Source of the DNA: Methanobrevibacter sp.
GTDB lineage: Archaea > Methanobacteriota > Methanobacteria > Methanobacteriales > Methanobacteriaceae
Length of the DNA stretch: 64,000 nt
Direction: 5' to 3'
Assembly: GCF_017409525.1 (NCBI RefSeq)
Contig: NZ_JAFQSO010000012.1
Span: 186,001-250,000, forward strand
Part shown: positions 9,504 through 18,317 of the stretch, piece by piece
How positions within the stretch are numbered: position 1 is the stretch's first letter
How the letters are laid out: each line of letters starts with the position of its first letter
Translations under genes and position numbers: made by a program
The notes under the pieces: model-generated
Databases searched by the model: none
Seen by the model: only the letters and a program-made list of their open reading frames with translations
What the model was told of the DNA's origin: nothing

Positions 9504-11777
9504 TTATTTTTTCTTATACCATTTTGGATATTTTTTCAAGGAAGTGCAACCATAAAATATGTCCTTCATATCCTTAACGTTGGAGACCTTCCACGGATTT
9601 AAAAATGAAATATTTTCCAGAGAAACGCATCCGAAAAACATTGTTGCCATATTCTCCAGATTGGAAACGTTCCAGTTCGGCACTGGAGTGCTTATCAAAG
9701 AGCTGCAATTCCAGAACATTGCCCTCATGGACCTTACATTAGAGACATTCCAATTGTTCAAGGAGGAAATTTCAAAAAGGGACCTGCATTCCAGAAACAT
9801 TCCTGCCATATCATCCACATTAGACACGTCCCAAAATGACAATGGAGAGAGATTCTTAAGAGACCTGCATTTGTGGAAAGTGAACTTCATTTTAGACACA
9901 TTGGACACATCCCAAGATTTCAAAAAAGATATGTCAACTAAAGATTCACAGCCTGAAAACGTTCCATTCATCTTCTCCACTTTATTTGCACCGAAAGCGT
10001 ATATCGCCTTAAGGGAAGTTAATCCAGCGTATCTCTCACTCAAATCGGTTTTTCCAGACAGATTTTCATTAACATAAATGATATCAGACCTGTTTCTAAC
10101 ATCACTCCAACTTGTCAGGTTTGTACCGTCCTTTAAGATAATGAGAACCTCCAACTCACCTAGATCAAATAAATTTCCAGTGGTCCTGTTAAGGCTACTG
10201 AATTCTTTTAGATAAACATTGCTTTCATTGAATCCATCTTCCCCATACCATTTAGGATAAAATCTTAAATTATCGCAATTTTCAAAAACATTATAAGCGA
10301 ACTTGATGCGCTTGAAAATCCAATAATCAAGACTGTTTAAATTAACAAGCTCTTTGCAGTCCTTAAACATTTCATTTATATTTTCCAAGCCAGACACATT
10401 CCATTTTTTTAAATGTGACACATCATTTAAAGCTTTACAGCCGGCAAATAGCTTTTCTGCAGAGACAATCCGGGACACATCCCAATTTGCTAAAGCGGAA
10501 AGGTCCTCTAATGATTCGCATCCCTGAAAAACTCCTTCTAATGAAGATAAACTTGAAATATCCCAAGATGCTAAAGCAGTAATGTCACTTAAAGCACTGC
10601 AACCATTGAATAAATCGTTTGCAGATGTCATGTTAGATGCATTCCATGATTTTAAAGAATTTAAATCAGCTAAAGATTCGCATCCGCTAAACATCAAACT
10701 GATATCGCCAACATTAGAGACATCCCAGCTCTCAAGAGCAGAAATATCCTCCAGCTTACCACAGCCATTGAATGCTGAGGCCATGTCGCCCACCTTAGAT
10801 ACGTCCCATGAGCTTAAGGAAGAAATATTTTCCAATGATTCGCAACCGCTAAATAAATCTTTCATAGCGATTACATTTGACACATCCCAAGACTTCAAGG
10901 CGGAAACATCTTTTAGTGAACTGCATCCTTCAAATAATCCGTCCATCTTTGAGATTCCTGAAACGTCCCAAGATTTCAATGCAGAAATATCCTTTAGGGA
11001 TGTGCAGTTATTAAATAAAGATAAAAGACTGGAATTGCTGGTCATGTTAGTCAGATCCCATTTTGATAAAGCGGAAATATTTTTTAGAGAAACGCAACAG
11101 CGAAACATTGCGGTTATATTAAACACGCTTGACAAATCCCAATTTGCCAGAGCGGAAATATTTTCCAAAGACAAACAAAAATCAAATATGCAACCCATGT
11201 CCCTCACATTGCCTACATTCCAATTAGCAAGAGGAGAAATATCTCTAATGGAACTGCAATCTGAAAAAATATAATGCATATCTTCTACGTTGCTTACATC
11301 CCAATTGGTCAGGGCAGACAAATCCTCCAGTGAAGAACAATACAAGAACATGCAAGACATGTTTCTTAGATTATTAACCTTCCAGTTAGCCAAGGCAGAT
11401 ATGTCTTCAAGGGAACTGCATCCGCAAAACATGTCACTCATGTCATACACGTTTGATACGTCCCACGATTCCAAAGAGGAGATGTCCATCAATGATTCGC
11501 ATCCTGAAAAAAGCCCATGCAAATCATCAATCTTGCCAAAACCTGAAGCAATGACTGCCTTTAAATTTGTCAAACCAGCATATCGCTCAGCCAGATTAGT
11601 TTCACCGAACAAATCTTCGCTTATATAAATAATATCTTCTTTATTCTCAACTTCACGCCAGCTAGTTAAGTTAGATCCGTTTTTCAAAATTATAAGAACT
11701 CTCAAACCGTTTAACTCATAGATACTTTCAGTAGTAGTATTTAAAAGTTCAAATTCCCTTAACTGCTTGCTAATCAT
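9504..11777 (-). CDS. BspA-like (DUF285) leucine-rich-type repeat protein
   Basis: A 757-residue protein made almost wholly of about 23-residue repeats of the form MFxGCxSLxDISxLxxWDVSNVxDM, the DUF285 / Mycoplasma lipoprotein repeat. About 24 units are visible. A non-repeat module of about 75 residues (LNGLRVLIILKNG, then DIIYISEDLFG, then AERYAGLT) stands at the N-terminus and a second copy recurs near residue 540 (LGELEVLIILKDG, DIIYVNENLSG, SERYAGLT), so the protein is two module-plus-repeat units. No signal peptide, lipobox or membrane helix is visible, unusual for a family that is normally exported. The ATG at 11777 was preferred to a GTG at 11792; neither has a strong ribosome site. 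The role is unknown; binding to protein ligands is the family expectation. Confidence 0.75.
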   Translation of the reverse strand: MISKQLREFELLNTTTESIYELNGLRVLIILKNGSNLTSWREVENKEDIIYISEDLFGETNLAERYAGLTNLKAVIASGFGKIDDLHGLFSGCESLMDISSLESWDVSNVYDMSDMFCGCSSLEDISALANWKVNNLRNMSCMFLYCSSLEDLSALTNWDVSNVEDMHYIFSDCSSIRDISPLANWNVGNVRDMGCIFDFCLSLENISALANWDLSSVFNITAMFRCCVSLKNISALSKWDLTNMTSNSSLLSLFNNCTSLKDISALKSWDVSGISKMDGLFEGCSSLKDVSALKSWDVSNVIAMKDLFSGCESLENISSLSSWDVSKVGDMASAFNGCGKLEDISALESWDVSNVGDISLMFSGCESLADLNSLKSWNASNMTSANDLFNGCSALSDITALASWDISSLSSLEGVFQGCESLEDLSALANWDVSRIVSAEKLFAGCKALNDVSHLKKWNVSGLENINEMFKDCKELVNLNSLDYWIFKRIKFAYNVFENCDNLRFYPKWYGEDGFNESNVYLKEFSSLNRTTGNLFDLGELEVLIILKDGTNLTSWSDVRNRSDIIYVNENLSGKTDLSERYAGLTSLKAIYAFGANKVEKMNGTFSGCESLVDISFLKSWDVSNVSKMKFTFHKCRSLKNLSPLSFWDVSNVDDMAGMFLECRSLFEISSLNNWNVSNVRSMRAMFWNCSSLISTPVPNWNVSNLENMATMFFGCVSLENISFLNPWKVSNVKDMKDIFYGCTSLKKYPKWYKKK

Positions 11778-11876
11778 ATTTCTCAATTCCACTTTAAAAA
11801 AATTAGATATTAGTAGTTATGTTCAACTCAATATAAAAAGTTATATTATTTTTAGACAACCATTAGGAATTATCAA

Positions 11877-12377
11877 TTAAAATCTGTCGAAATGAACTTT
11901 GGATTCATCATATCTGCTTTTTACCTCACTTTCATGAGCAGGATAGCCAACGCAAATAACTGAAAATGGAATGCAATAATCAGGAATTTCCAAATACTCC
12001 TTTAATTTAAATGTCCTATCTTCAATAGGATGAAAACCCAACCATACAGCTCCAAGCCCTTCATGAGTTGCTTGAAGGAGGATATTTTCATTGCATGCTC
12101 CTAAATCCTGTTCAATCATTCCATGAACTTTAGATTCATTTAGATTTCCCAATGTTATAATCAGATGAGACGCTTTTGCAGCGGGACCTGCGAATCTGTG
12201 CATCTTGGAAATGGCCAATTTGTCCTCATCTTTTGATACGACAATGAACTCCCATGGCTGCGCATTACAAGCTGATGGAGCCTGCATGCCTGCCCTCAAT
12301 AGATTGTTAATCAATTCATCACTAACTTTTTCATCTGTAAACCTGCGAACACTATGCCTTTTGAAAATAATACTCAT
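11877..12377 (-). CDS. Nitroreductase family FMN protein
   Basis: A 166-residue flavoprotein of the nitroreductase fold, using FMN to reduce nitro compounds, quinones or flavins; the physiological substrate is unknown. Visible family features are the N-terminal KRHSVRRFTDEKV arginine motif that binds the FMN phosphate, AGMQAPSACNAQPWEFIVV, and the C-terminal GLGAVWLGFHP and VICVGYPAHE segments. The ATG directly follows the stop codon of the ClC gene upstream (no gap), so the two are translationally coupled. A second, more distant copy lies at 28090. Confidence 0.88.
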   Translation of the reverse strand: MSIIFKRHSVRRFTDEKVSDELINNLLRAGMQAPSACNAQPWEFIVVSKDEDKLAISKMHRFAGPAAKASHLIITLGNLNESKVHGMIEQDLGACNENILLQATHEGLGAVWLGFHPIEDRTFKLKEYLEIPDYCIPFSVICVGYPAHESEVKSRYDESKVHFDRF

Positions 12378-13934
12378 TTAACCACCGAATAACCTTTCAA
12401 TCTCTTCACGTACATACGGATAGTCATTAACATCCGTCAATATATTAATCTGGTCACTATATTGAATGTTAAAGTCCTCAGTAGGAATTATATATTTTCC
12501 ATTGCGAATTATAGAAACCACAATTGCATTTTTAGGGAAAGGAATATCTTTAATTTTAAAGTTGATGTAATCACAGTCCAGCGGAACAACATATTCTGAT
12601 AGCACATGTTTTGATGGCTTTTTGACATATTCCCTGTTTTTGTTTAGCAATAACCTACCATATAATGATTCATAAATTGGCTCGTTTCCTAAAAGTGTTG
12701 GAACCACATAGGCTATCAGCGAAACGATAATCATTGCAACAAGGGATTCTGTTGAACCGCACATCTCAGCTAGAAGCACCACACCCGTAATCGGCGAACG
12801 TACTGTAGCTGCGAAAAATCCTGCCATGGAGATAATGACAAACTTATATATTAAGGCTTCCTGCCAACCGAATGCAGGAACAACAATGGACCCGAACACT
12901 GCCCCGATATATGCTCCCAATACCAGGATTGGCAAAAATATTCCTCCTGGAGCTCCAGATGAGAATGAAAACATTGAAAACAGATATTTCAACAATAACA
13001 AGAATATTAAGACACCAAGGGATGGAATGCCTACATTCAACATGTCCATCATAAAGTGTCCCCCATCGCTTATTTCAGGTATTGTCAATGCTATGACGCC
13101 TGACACCAAAAACACCAATACGAATTTAAGCCATGATGGGATTTTCAAGTTGGAAACAAAATCGCTGGACTTTATCATTCCGATGTTGTAAATATAGCCC
13201 AAAATACCAATTATCAGACCTAAAACGATTAAAATCCAATAGCATTCAAGAGGAATGTTTAAAACTGGAAATGTCAATGCAGTTGACTGTCCAAAAATAA
13301 CTTTGGATATGAAATCAGATACAATGGCCGATACCAATGCGATAAAAACCAAAGTCTTGTCAAATCCATGATTAATCTCTTCAAAAACGAATATCACACC
13401 TGCAAGAGGTGCATTGAATGCTGCCGTAATACCCACAGCAGAACCTACCAGTATCAATCTCAATTCATCAGTTTTAGAACCTTTAAATAGTTTGGCAATG
13501 CCTTTTCCAGCCATACCGCCGATTTGGACTGATGGACCTTCAGGACCAAGTGATAGGCCACCTAATGCAGTTAGCACACCCGAAACGATTTTAGAGAACA
13601 ATACCTTCGCCCAATTAGCTTCCATATGGCCTTTTACCTCAGCATAAACTTGGGGAATGCCGCTTCCTGCAGAATCGACTTCCCATCTAGTCAGCCAATC
13701 CACTAAAAGACCCATGATAGTCAAGGCAATGAAAAATAGAATAACATAAAATATATTGTCATGAATAATAGTCAAATAATCTCGTAAAACATGCTCTGAA
13801 CCATAAAGTAAAAATCTGTAAAGACAAACCATCAATCCTGCAAATATGCCCACCATGATTCCCTGAATGGTTAGCTTAAAAATATATTTGGGATTTTCAC
13901 TCACAGATTTCAATGTTTTTTCAAGATTTTTCAT
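12378..13934 (-). CDS. ClC-type chloride channel/antiporter with C-terminal TrkA-C domain
   Basis: A membrane protein of 518 residues moving chloride or other anions, either as channel or as H+-coupled antiporter. ClC selectivity motifs are visible: GSGIPQ, GPEGPSVQIGG (with the gating glutamate), and GAPGGIFLPILVLGA. About ten to twelve hydrophobic helices fill residues 20-425. A soluble tail (about 435-518, KHVLSEYVVPLDC to ILTDVNDY) resembles an RCK-C/TrkA-C ligand-binding domain, which is common in prokaryotic ClC proteins. The usual Lys/Arg before the gating Glu is Pro here. Few ribosome-site bases precede the ATG, so translation may be leaderless. Ends one base before the nitroreductase start. 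Confidence 0.88.
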   Translation of the reverse strand: MKNLEKTLKSVSENPKYIFKLTIQGIMVGIFAGLMVCLYRFLLYGSEHVLRDYLTIIHDNIFYVILFFIALTIMGLLVDWLTRWEVDSAGSGIPQVYAEVKGHMEANWAKVLFSKIVSGVLTALGGLSLGPEGPSVQIGGMAGKGIAKLFKGSKTDELRLILVGSAVGITAAFNAPLAGVIFVFEEINHGFDKTLVFIALVSAIVSDFISKVIFGQSTALTFPVLNIPLECYWILIVLGLIIGILGYIYNIGMIKSSDFVSNLKIPSWLKFVLVFLVSGVIALTIPEISDGGHFMMDMLNVGIPSLGVLIFLLLLKYLFSMFSFSSGAPGGIFLPILVLGAYIGAVFGSIVVPAFGWQEALIYKFVIISMAGFFAATVRSPITGVVLLAEMCGSTESLVAMIIVSLIAYVVPTLLGNEPIYESLYGRLLLNKNREYVKKPSKHVLSEYVVPLDCDYINFKIKDIPFPKNAIVVSIIRNGKYIIPTEDFNIQYSDQINILTDVNDYPYVREEIERLFGG

Positions 13935-14019
13935 TAATTAATATTTTATTTTAAATCATATAAGTTATTTTCATAGTTTTCAACAAAATATTTTATACTT
14001 GCCATATAATCCATTATCT

Positions 14020-14337
14020 CTAATTAGAGCTTCTCCAGGTATTCCCGCATTTTGCGCATCTTATAAAATTAGTTGGAGCCTCATCGGCAGACCTTGTTTG
14101 CACTGTCCACCAGTACCCCTTTGTTCCGCCACATTTATAGCAGGTTATTTTTGTAGTTGGAAGAGCCACATTATTCCTATCGGTCACAATAACCTTTGCT
14201 TCAGGATTAGTTTCTCCTTCCATATGATATTGATCCTCAATATCTTCATTACTCAATGATTTTTCATAGCCGCATCTACATTTAATCTTGCCATTTTTAG
14301 GCATTAACATTTTACCGCAATCAGGACAGAATTCCAT
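14020..14337 (-). CDS. tfs: Transcription factor S (TFS), TFIIS-like
   Basis: Stimulates transcript cleavage by backtracked archaeal RNA polymerase. The 105-residue protein has two zinc ribbons: an N-terminal one (CPDCGKML and CRCGY) and a C-terminal TFIIS-type ribbon (CYKCGG and CAKCGNTWR). The tip of the second carries the acidic pair in RSADEAP that reaches the polymerase active site. The start at 14337 (MEFCPDC) has GGTG 9 nt upstream; an in-frame ATG five codons earlier overlaps that site. Length matches archaeal TFS (about 100-110). It stands alone. Confidence 0.92.
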   Translation of the reverse strand: MEFCPDCGKMLMPKNGKIKCRCGYEKSLSNEDIEDQYHMEGETNPEAKVIVTDRNNVALPTTKITCYKCGGTKGYWWTVQTRSADEAPTNFIRCAKCGNTWRSSN

Positions 14338-14408
14338 ATAACTAAACACCATTAAAAATTCGTAAGTATTAATTTAATCAAACAACTTTATAAAATAATC
14401 GGTTGAAA

Positions 14409-14810
14409 TTATTTGTAGTCAAAGTAGTTTGCAATCAGAACTATCAATCCGAAAATAGTCAATATCACATTATTGTCCAACACCAGATTGAAATTCCCAA
14501 AATTCAAACTGAGAGGATCCGGAAACACATTCGCTCCAAACACCATAGGCATTATATAGAGAAATGCAACAGAGAAAACAACAATGCATAGAATGGCCAA
14601 AATGAATCTCAGATAGTTGTTCGGAACTATATTATCATCAACCACGCGATTCACGCCGAATGCTGCAAAGACATACATTCCTAATAGAGCTCCCAAATAT
14701 TGAATATAATCAATTTGTGAAATGGCCAAGAAAAACCAAAACATTATTGTTATTGCAATTGACCCTGCAAATGTCATGAACATTGATTTGAAAAATTCGG
14801 AATAATTCAT
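14409..14810 (-). CDS. Four-helix membrane protein (paralogue B)
   Basis: A 133-residue integral membrane protein with four predicted helices (about 12-32, 39-55, 66-88, 112-130). I do not recognise the family. It is clearly related to the preceding gene: both have GVN followed by [IV]PNN then RF[IV], and a later PM/PLVFG.N.FP. The ATG follows AGGGGTTTAG, part of which overlaps the stop of the upstream gene, so the pair is one operon. Function unknown. Confidence 0.72.
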   Translation of the reverse strand: MNYSEFFKSMFMTFAGSIAITIMFWFFLAISQIDYIQYLGALLGMYVFAAFGVNRVVDDNIVPNNYLRFILAILCIVVFSVAFLYIMPMVFGANVFPDPLSLNFGNFNLVLDNNVILTIFGLIVLIANYFDYK

Positions 14811-14818
14811 CTAAACCC

Positions 14819-15250
14819 CTATTCAACATGTTTATAACGTCTATATATCAAGAAATTGAATATCAACATCACTATAGCAAAGAGTGCTAAATAAAATTCT
14901 TTGCTTAAAACTATCTCAAATGGAGCGCCATTATAATTCATTGAGAGGTATTCAGTTGCAGGAAATGCATTTGGACCGAACAATAATGGAATAATGAAGA
15001 GGAATACAGCATCAAATAACAGTATATAAGCCATGACAACAATGAATCTTGAAAAATTGTTTGGAATCTCCCTAGCCTCAATAAGGTTATTAACGCCATA
15101 AACAACTAAGAAATACAATCCAAACAGGTTACCTAAATACATTCCCCCATAAAGATGAAAGGAATATAATATATCGCAGGTAACGATAGCAATTATTAAT
15201 GAAGATACAAAATTCAGAATTATTACCCTAAAGAAATGACCGCTCTTCAT
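14819..15250 (-). CDS. Four-helix membrane protein (paralogue A)
   Basis: A 143-residue membrane protein, paralogous to its downstream neighbour (shared YGVN...IPNN...RFIV and PLLFGPNAFP segments). Four hydrophobic helices are visible, with a short basic tail (YRRYKHVE) that would lie inside the cell. The start at 15250 has GGTGAT four bases upstream; earlier in-frame starts at 15277 and 15256 overlap or precede that site. No recognised domain. The tandem arrangement suggests a duplication that may form a heteromer. Confidence 0.7.
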   Translation of the reverse strand: MKSGHFFRVIILNFVSSLIIAIVTCDILYSFHLYGGMYLGNLFGLYFLVVYGVNNLIEAREIPNNFSRFIVVMAYILLFDAVFLFIIPLLFGPNAFPATEYLSMNYNGAPFEIVLSKEFYLALFAIVMLIFNFLIYRRYKHVE

Positions 15251-15367
15251 TAACATCACCAAAAAAATATTACTCAAAAATTATTATTATATTTGTCCCT
15301 TAAAACATATAAGGATTATTTATTATTTTTAAAAAAAATAGTTAAAAAAAGTTTTGATGTGAAAGGA

Positions 15368-15688
15368 TTAACCTTCCACCATAATCAGCTTACCCGTAGC
15401 AGGGTCCTGATAGACTTTACCCATTTCAGTATAGCCCTGACCGGAGCTATTTGAAGTATCAGGTGTTTCATTTAATTGCTGACCTTGATCTACTTCGGTC
15501 ACTTGATGTTGCATCTGTTCTTGAATAGAACTATCAGGGTCAATCATTGCTTGCATGTTCCAGCTAATTATAACAAAAACCAAAAAGCCAACAGCAATAA
15601 CAAGCATCGCATCTACAAGGTTAGCCGTACCTGCCATAGGATCTTCTTCAACTCGTTTAGACCTACGTCTACCGCCTTTTCTTACCAT
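15368..15688 (-). CDS. DUF2149 family protein, ExbD-like single-span protein
   Basis: A 106-residue protein with a basic cytoplasmic N-terminus (VRKGGRRRSKRVEEDP), one transmembrane helix (about 20-42, with an Asp at its start in NLVDAML) and an outer domain. This is the layout of ExbD/TolR/MotB-type partners, in which an Asp at the start of the helix takes part in proton flow. I recognise it as DUF2149. It starts inside the end of the ExbB-like gene (9-bp overlap) with an AGTGAT site, so the two are translationally coupled. It probably forms the stator with the ExbB-like protein; its outer partner is unknown. Confidence 0.75.
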   Translation of the reverse strand: MVRKGGRRRSKRVEEDPMAGTANLVDAMLVIAVGFLVFVIISWNMQAMIDPDSSIQEQMQHQVTEVDQGQQLNETPDTSNSSGQGYTEMGKVYQDPATGKLIMVEG

Positions 15689-15695
15689 AAAATCA

Positions 15696-16340
15696 CTATT
15701 TACCCATATAATCAAGAACTGCATCAATCAAAGCATCCAAATCTGATAAATATCTGTCATACCATCCGGATCTTATTTTTCCAATAACATAACACAATGC
15801 ACCGGAACCAATACCTACAATTGTGGTGTTGAATGCAACAGTTAATGAATTTGCAAGAGTGTTAATATCTCCAGCACCCAAAGCCGCAAGTCCTGGACCC
15901 ATAGGTATTAAGGTACCCATCAAACCTAATGTCGGCCCGATACGGGTAATGATATCTGTTTTTTGCAATGCAGATTCAGTTTTCTCTTCTTCATGCTCAA
16001 ACAATTTACGAGCCAATGCCTCTCTTGAACTGTCACCTAAATTTTCTGAGGATGCAATTTCAGTTAAAACCTTCTTTTGAGCTTTCGGAATATTAGCTGA
16101 GGAAATTACGCTTTTTAATTTTTCTTGGGATTCAGCTGAATTAATCTCATAAATCAAATCCCTTATAGTTCCAACAGGGACTTTGCGTCTAGAAGTGTAC
16201 TCTGAAATTATCCCACCTAATGAAATAATAGTTATTACAACAATTACAAGTAAAATTACAAGTACGGGAATTGTCAAACTTTGTGAGATTACATCCAGAG
16301 AGCCTGTTAAAAATTCTCCACCAGTAACATTTAAAACCAT
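15696..16340 (-). CDS. MotA/TolQ/ExbB-family proton channel protein
   Basis: A 214-residue inner-membrane protein with three helices: one near the N-terminus (about 20-45) and two near the C-terminus (about 134-155 and 168-190), separated by a large cytoplasmic loop. The ExbB signature is seen in ITRIGPTLGLMGTLIPMGP and in the final helix with NTTIVGIGSGAL. These proteins couple the proton motive force to work done by a partner. The start at 16340 has an AGGTGA site; an in-frame GTG at 16349 overlaps it. In this cluster it probably energises the CbiM/FmdE-like surface system; no TonB homologue is seen nearby. Confidence 0.85.
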   Translation of the reverse strand: MVLNVTGGEFLTGSLDVISQSLTIPVLVILLVIVVITIISLGGIISEYTSRRKVPVGTIRDLIYEINSAESQEKLKSVISSANIPKAQKKVLTEIASSENLGDSSREALARKLFEHEEEKTESALQKTDIITRIGPTLGLMGTLIPMGPGLAALGAGDINTLANSLTVAFNTTIVGIGSGALCYVIGKIRSGWYDRYLSDLDALIDAVLDYMGK

Positions 16341-16353
16341 ATTTTTCACCTAA

Positions 16354-17061
16354 TTAACTTAAAATACCGCTTCTTCTATTTATAATCACGCCACCGACCA
16401 ACAATATAGCAAATGCTAAAATTATCATCAGTAAATCTTGAGGAGAACCAATGGTAATAGGAGTTAAGTCTTTTGCTAAAACACTGGCGATATTTGGAAT
16501 CACAATTGATGAAATCAGGAAATATGCACCAAGCAAAAGCATGAAATTACCTAAAACAACAGGATATGGTTTTTTAATAAATCTAATAATTACATTTGAT
16601 GCTAGATAAGTAACAATCATTACACCAACCAAAGCCGCTGCAGCATACCAACTCAAATTAAGTGAACTGACACCAATTGTTGGTGCAACAACCAGAACGC
16701 TTGCAATAATGGATCCGAAACAACAAGGACAAGGAGCTATAATCGCTATAGAAGTTGCCTTAGATGTGTTCTTATCATGTATTTTCCATTCCCTAATTGT
16801 GAATAAACCTGCAACAATCATGATAGATGCCATTATAATATAAAAGATTGTATTATAACTATAAATAGCTTGAACCAATTGTTCTGCAAACAATGAAGCA
16901 ATAGCGGATATTAGAATTACTCCTCCTCCATATGAGATACAAATTATTGCAAATAATTTTTTAGGCAAATTAGCCAAACCTGATGCAAGCCCTATCTTTA
17001 TACCGAAAACAAGAACTGATGCAAAAATACCAACTTGCCATAAAACACTCATCATATCCAT
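16354..17061 (-). CDS. DUF2162 family putative transporter
   Basis: A 235-residue membrane protein with six to seven helices, recognised as DUF2162 (predicted transporter, related in layout to LysE/cytochrome-biogenesis-type exporters). A striking CPCCFGS motif lies in a membrane helix near residue 112, which could bind a metal or take part in thiol chemistry. GGAGAAATTAAT precedes the ATG. It ends 14 bp before the ExbB-like start; the three genes DUF2162-ExbB-DUF2149 form a tight unit that, as far as I recall, recurs in methanogens beside metal or tetrapyrrole genes. Confidence 0.75.
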   Translation of the reverse strand: MDMMSVLWQVGIFASVLVFGIKIGLASGLANLPKKLFAIICISYGGGVILISAIASLFAEQLVQAIYSYNTIFYIIMASIMIVAGLFTIREWKIHDKNTSKATSIAIIAPCPCCFGSIIASVLVVAPTIGVSSLNLSWYAAAALVGVMIVTYLASNVIIRFIKKPYPVVLGNFMLLLGAYFLISSIVIPNIASVLAKDLTPITIGSPQDLLMIILAFAILLVGGVIINRRSGILS

Positions 17062-17205
17062 ATTAATTTCTCCATAATCAAATTAAATTTAATTAATTAC
17101 AATTAAGTATTACTCTAATAAAGTATTTAAATTTTTAAAAATCGATGTGTATATAATAAAACATCAATATTATATTCAACATCGATTAATATAACATTTT
17201 CCTTT

Positions 17206-17685
17206 TTATTTTTTCGATTTAATTAAAACTCCAATACCGACCCCAATAATTACTCCAATTATTAATCCTGAAATCAAAGGAGTAATAAAACTGGAATCCC
17301 CATCAGAATTTACATTAACATTACTAATCTTAATCAACCCATCCTTAAGGGTATCATTATTTACATCATCGATAATTATTAACCTATCTGATACCTCAGA
17401 ATGATTATCTAAAAACTTATGAGCAGTATCCTGATAAGCTGTGACAAGAATCCTTTTGTTTGAATTGTTCAACATGTGTTCAAGCTGATGAGCAACCTCA
17501 TCATCGGAAGTGAACTTGTAAACACTGATGTTGATATCATTTGCATCGGCAATTTCTTTAACCAACACGCCATTGTCATTGTTTGCAATAACCATCATGT
17601 CTGCAGTGACATCAACTCCATGAGCATATAGCCCCTGAACAGCAAACAAAAGTACGATAAACATAATTAAAAATTTCTTCACCAT
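17206..17685 (-). CDS. Secreted, C-terminally anchored small protein beside CbiM
   Basis: A 159-residue protein with a signal peptide (MVKKF, then a hydrophobic core ending LYA) predicted to be cut before His, giving a mature N-terminus HGVDV. A soluble alpha/beta domain of about 100 residues follows, then a glycine-rich C-terminal helix (LIIGVIIGVGIGVLI) ending KSKK. I do not recognise the family. Its position right after cbiM (8-bp gap, AGGTG site) is the place of CbiN-type subunits in cobalt/nickel ECF transporters, but CbiN has two helices and is shorter. The exposed N-terminal His suggests metal handling; inference only. Confidence 0.65.
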   Translation of the reverse strand: MVKKFLIMFIVLLFAVQGLYAHGVDVTADMMVIANNDNGVLVKEIADANDINISVYKFTSDDEVAHQLEHMLNNSNKRILVTAYQDTAHKFLDNHSEVSDRLIIIDDVNNDTLKDGLIKISNVNVNSDGDSSFITPLISGLIIGVIIGVGIGVLIKSKK

Positions 17686-17693
17686 ATAAACAC

Positions 17694-18317
17694 CTACATT
17701 TTGCTTAATTCCATTATTTCGGGTTTTATTTTTTGAATTGAATAAATTATAATGATGTTTGCAAAACCCTCAATAATTCCTATAAACAGATAAAATGGAA
17801 CCAAAGTTGCTAAAAGGCTATTGAAATTCATAGCCCCTGACAATATTAAAATAAAAACTTGACCAAATGTCGCAAATATAATTCCAATGACTGTCGCAAA
17901 AAATATTGCCATCTTATCATTAATATCCTCCAATAAACAATAAAATCCATAAGTCACGAATGCAACAATGACACCAATGACTAAAAAATTAGCTCCAAAG
18001 CAAACAATTCCGCCCATATTCAATGCTAATGCCTGAACCAGTAATCCAAAAAATGACACTATTGACCCATTGAAGGGACCTAAAAGAATGGCCACCAATG
18101 GAATTAAAAAGAAATGAATCGGAACGCCTAAAGGAGAAGGAATGGATAAAGAGGTCACGACAACGAAAAATACTGAAAACAGCGCAATTGACACTATTGT
18201 TTTTTCCTTGTCTTCATTTCTAGAAAATTTATATAAGAATATTGCAATAATGACTATTGAAATACACCAATACACTATAGATTGTTCTATTGGAATTATA
18301 CCATCCGGCAAATGCAT
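17694..18317 (-). CDS. cbiM: CbiM/NikM-like metal-binding membrane component
   Basis: Substrate-binding subunit of cobalt or nickel ECF transporters. It begins MHLPDG: in this family the first residues thread inward and Met1-His2 bind the metal. The remaining 207 residues hold six to seven helices with the family pattern SIPSPLGVPIHFFLIPLVAILLGP and NMGGIVCFGANFL. The ATG overlaps the stop of the previous gene (TAATG) after GGTGATTT. No CbiQ or CbiO ATPase is encoded nearby, so either a shared ECF module is elsewhere or the adjacent ExbB/DUF2149 pair supplies energy. Cobalt versus nickel cannot be told from sequence. Confidence 0.85.
   Translation of the reverse strand: MHLPDGIIPIEQSIVYWCISIVIIAIFLYKFSRNEDKEKTIVSIALFSVFFVVVTSLSIPSPLGVPIHFFLIPLVAILLGPFNGSIVSFFGLLVQALALNMGGIVCFGANFLVIGVIVAFVTYGFYCLLEDINDKMAIFFATVIGIIFATFGQVFILILSGAMNFNSLLATLVPFYLFIGIIEGFANIIIIYSIQKIKPEIMELSKM

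Noticed and set aside
9559-10077. Another long plus-strand frame opposite the DUF285 gene.
   Set aside because: Same cause: antisense of a repetitive gene with biased codons.
10582-11274. A 230-codon open frame on the plus strand opposite the DUF285 repeat protein.
   Set aside because: It mirrors the repeat periodicity of the minus-strand gene; no ribosome site and no family likeness.
17694-18317. Calling a complete cobalt/nickel ECF transporter.
   Set aside because: No CbiQ or CbiO gene is in the cluster; only the CbiM component is evident.
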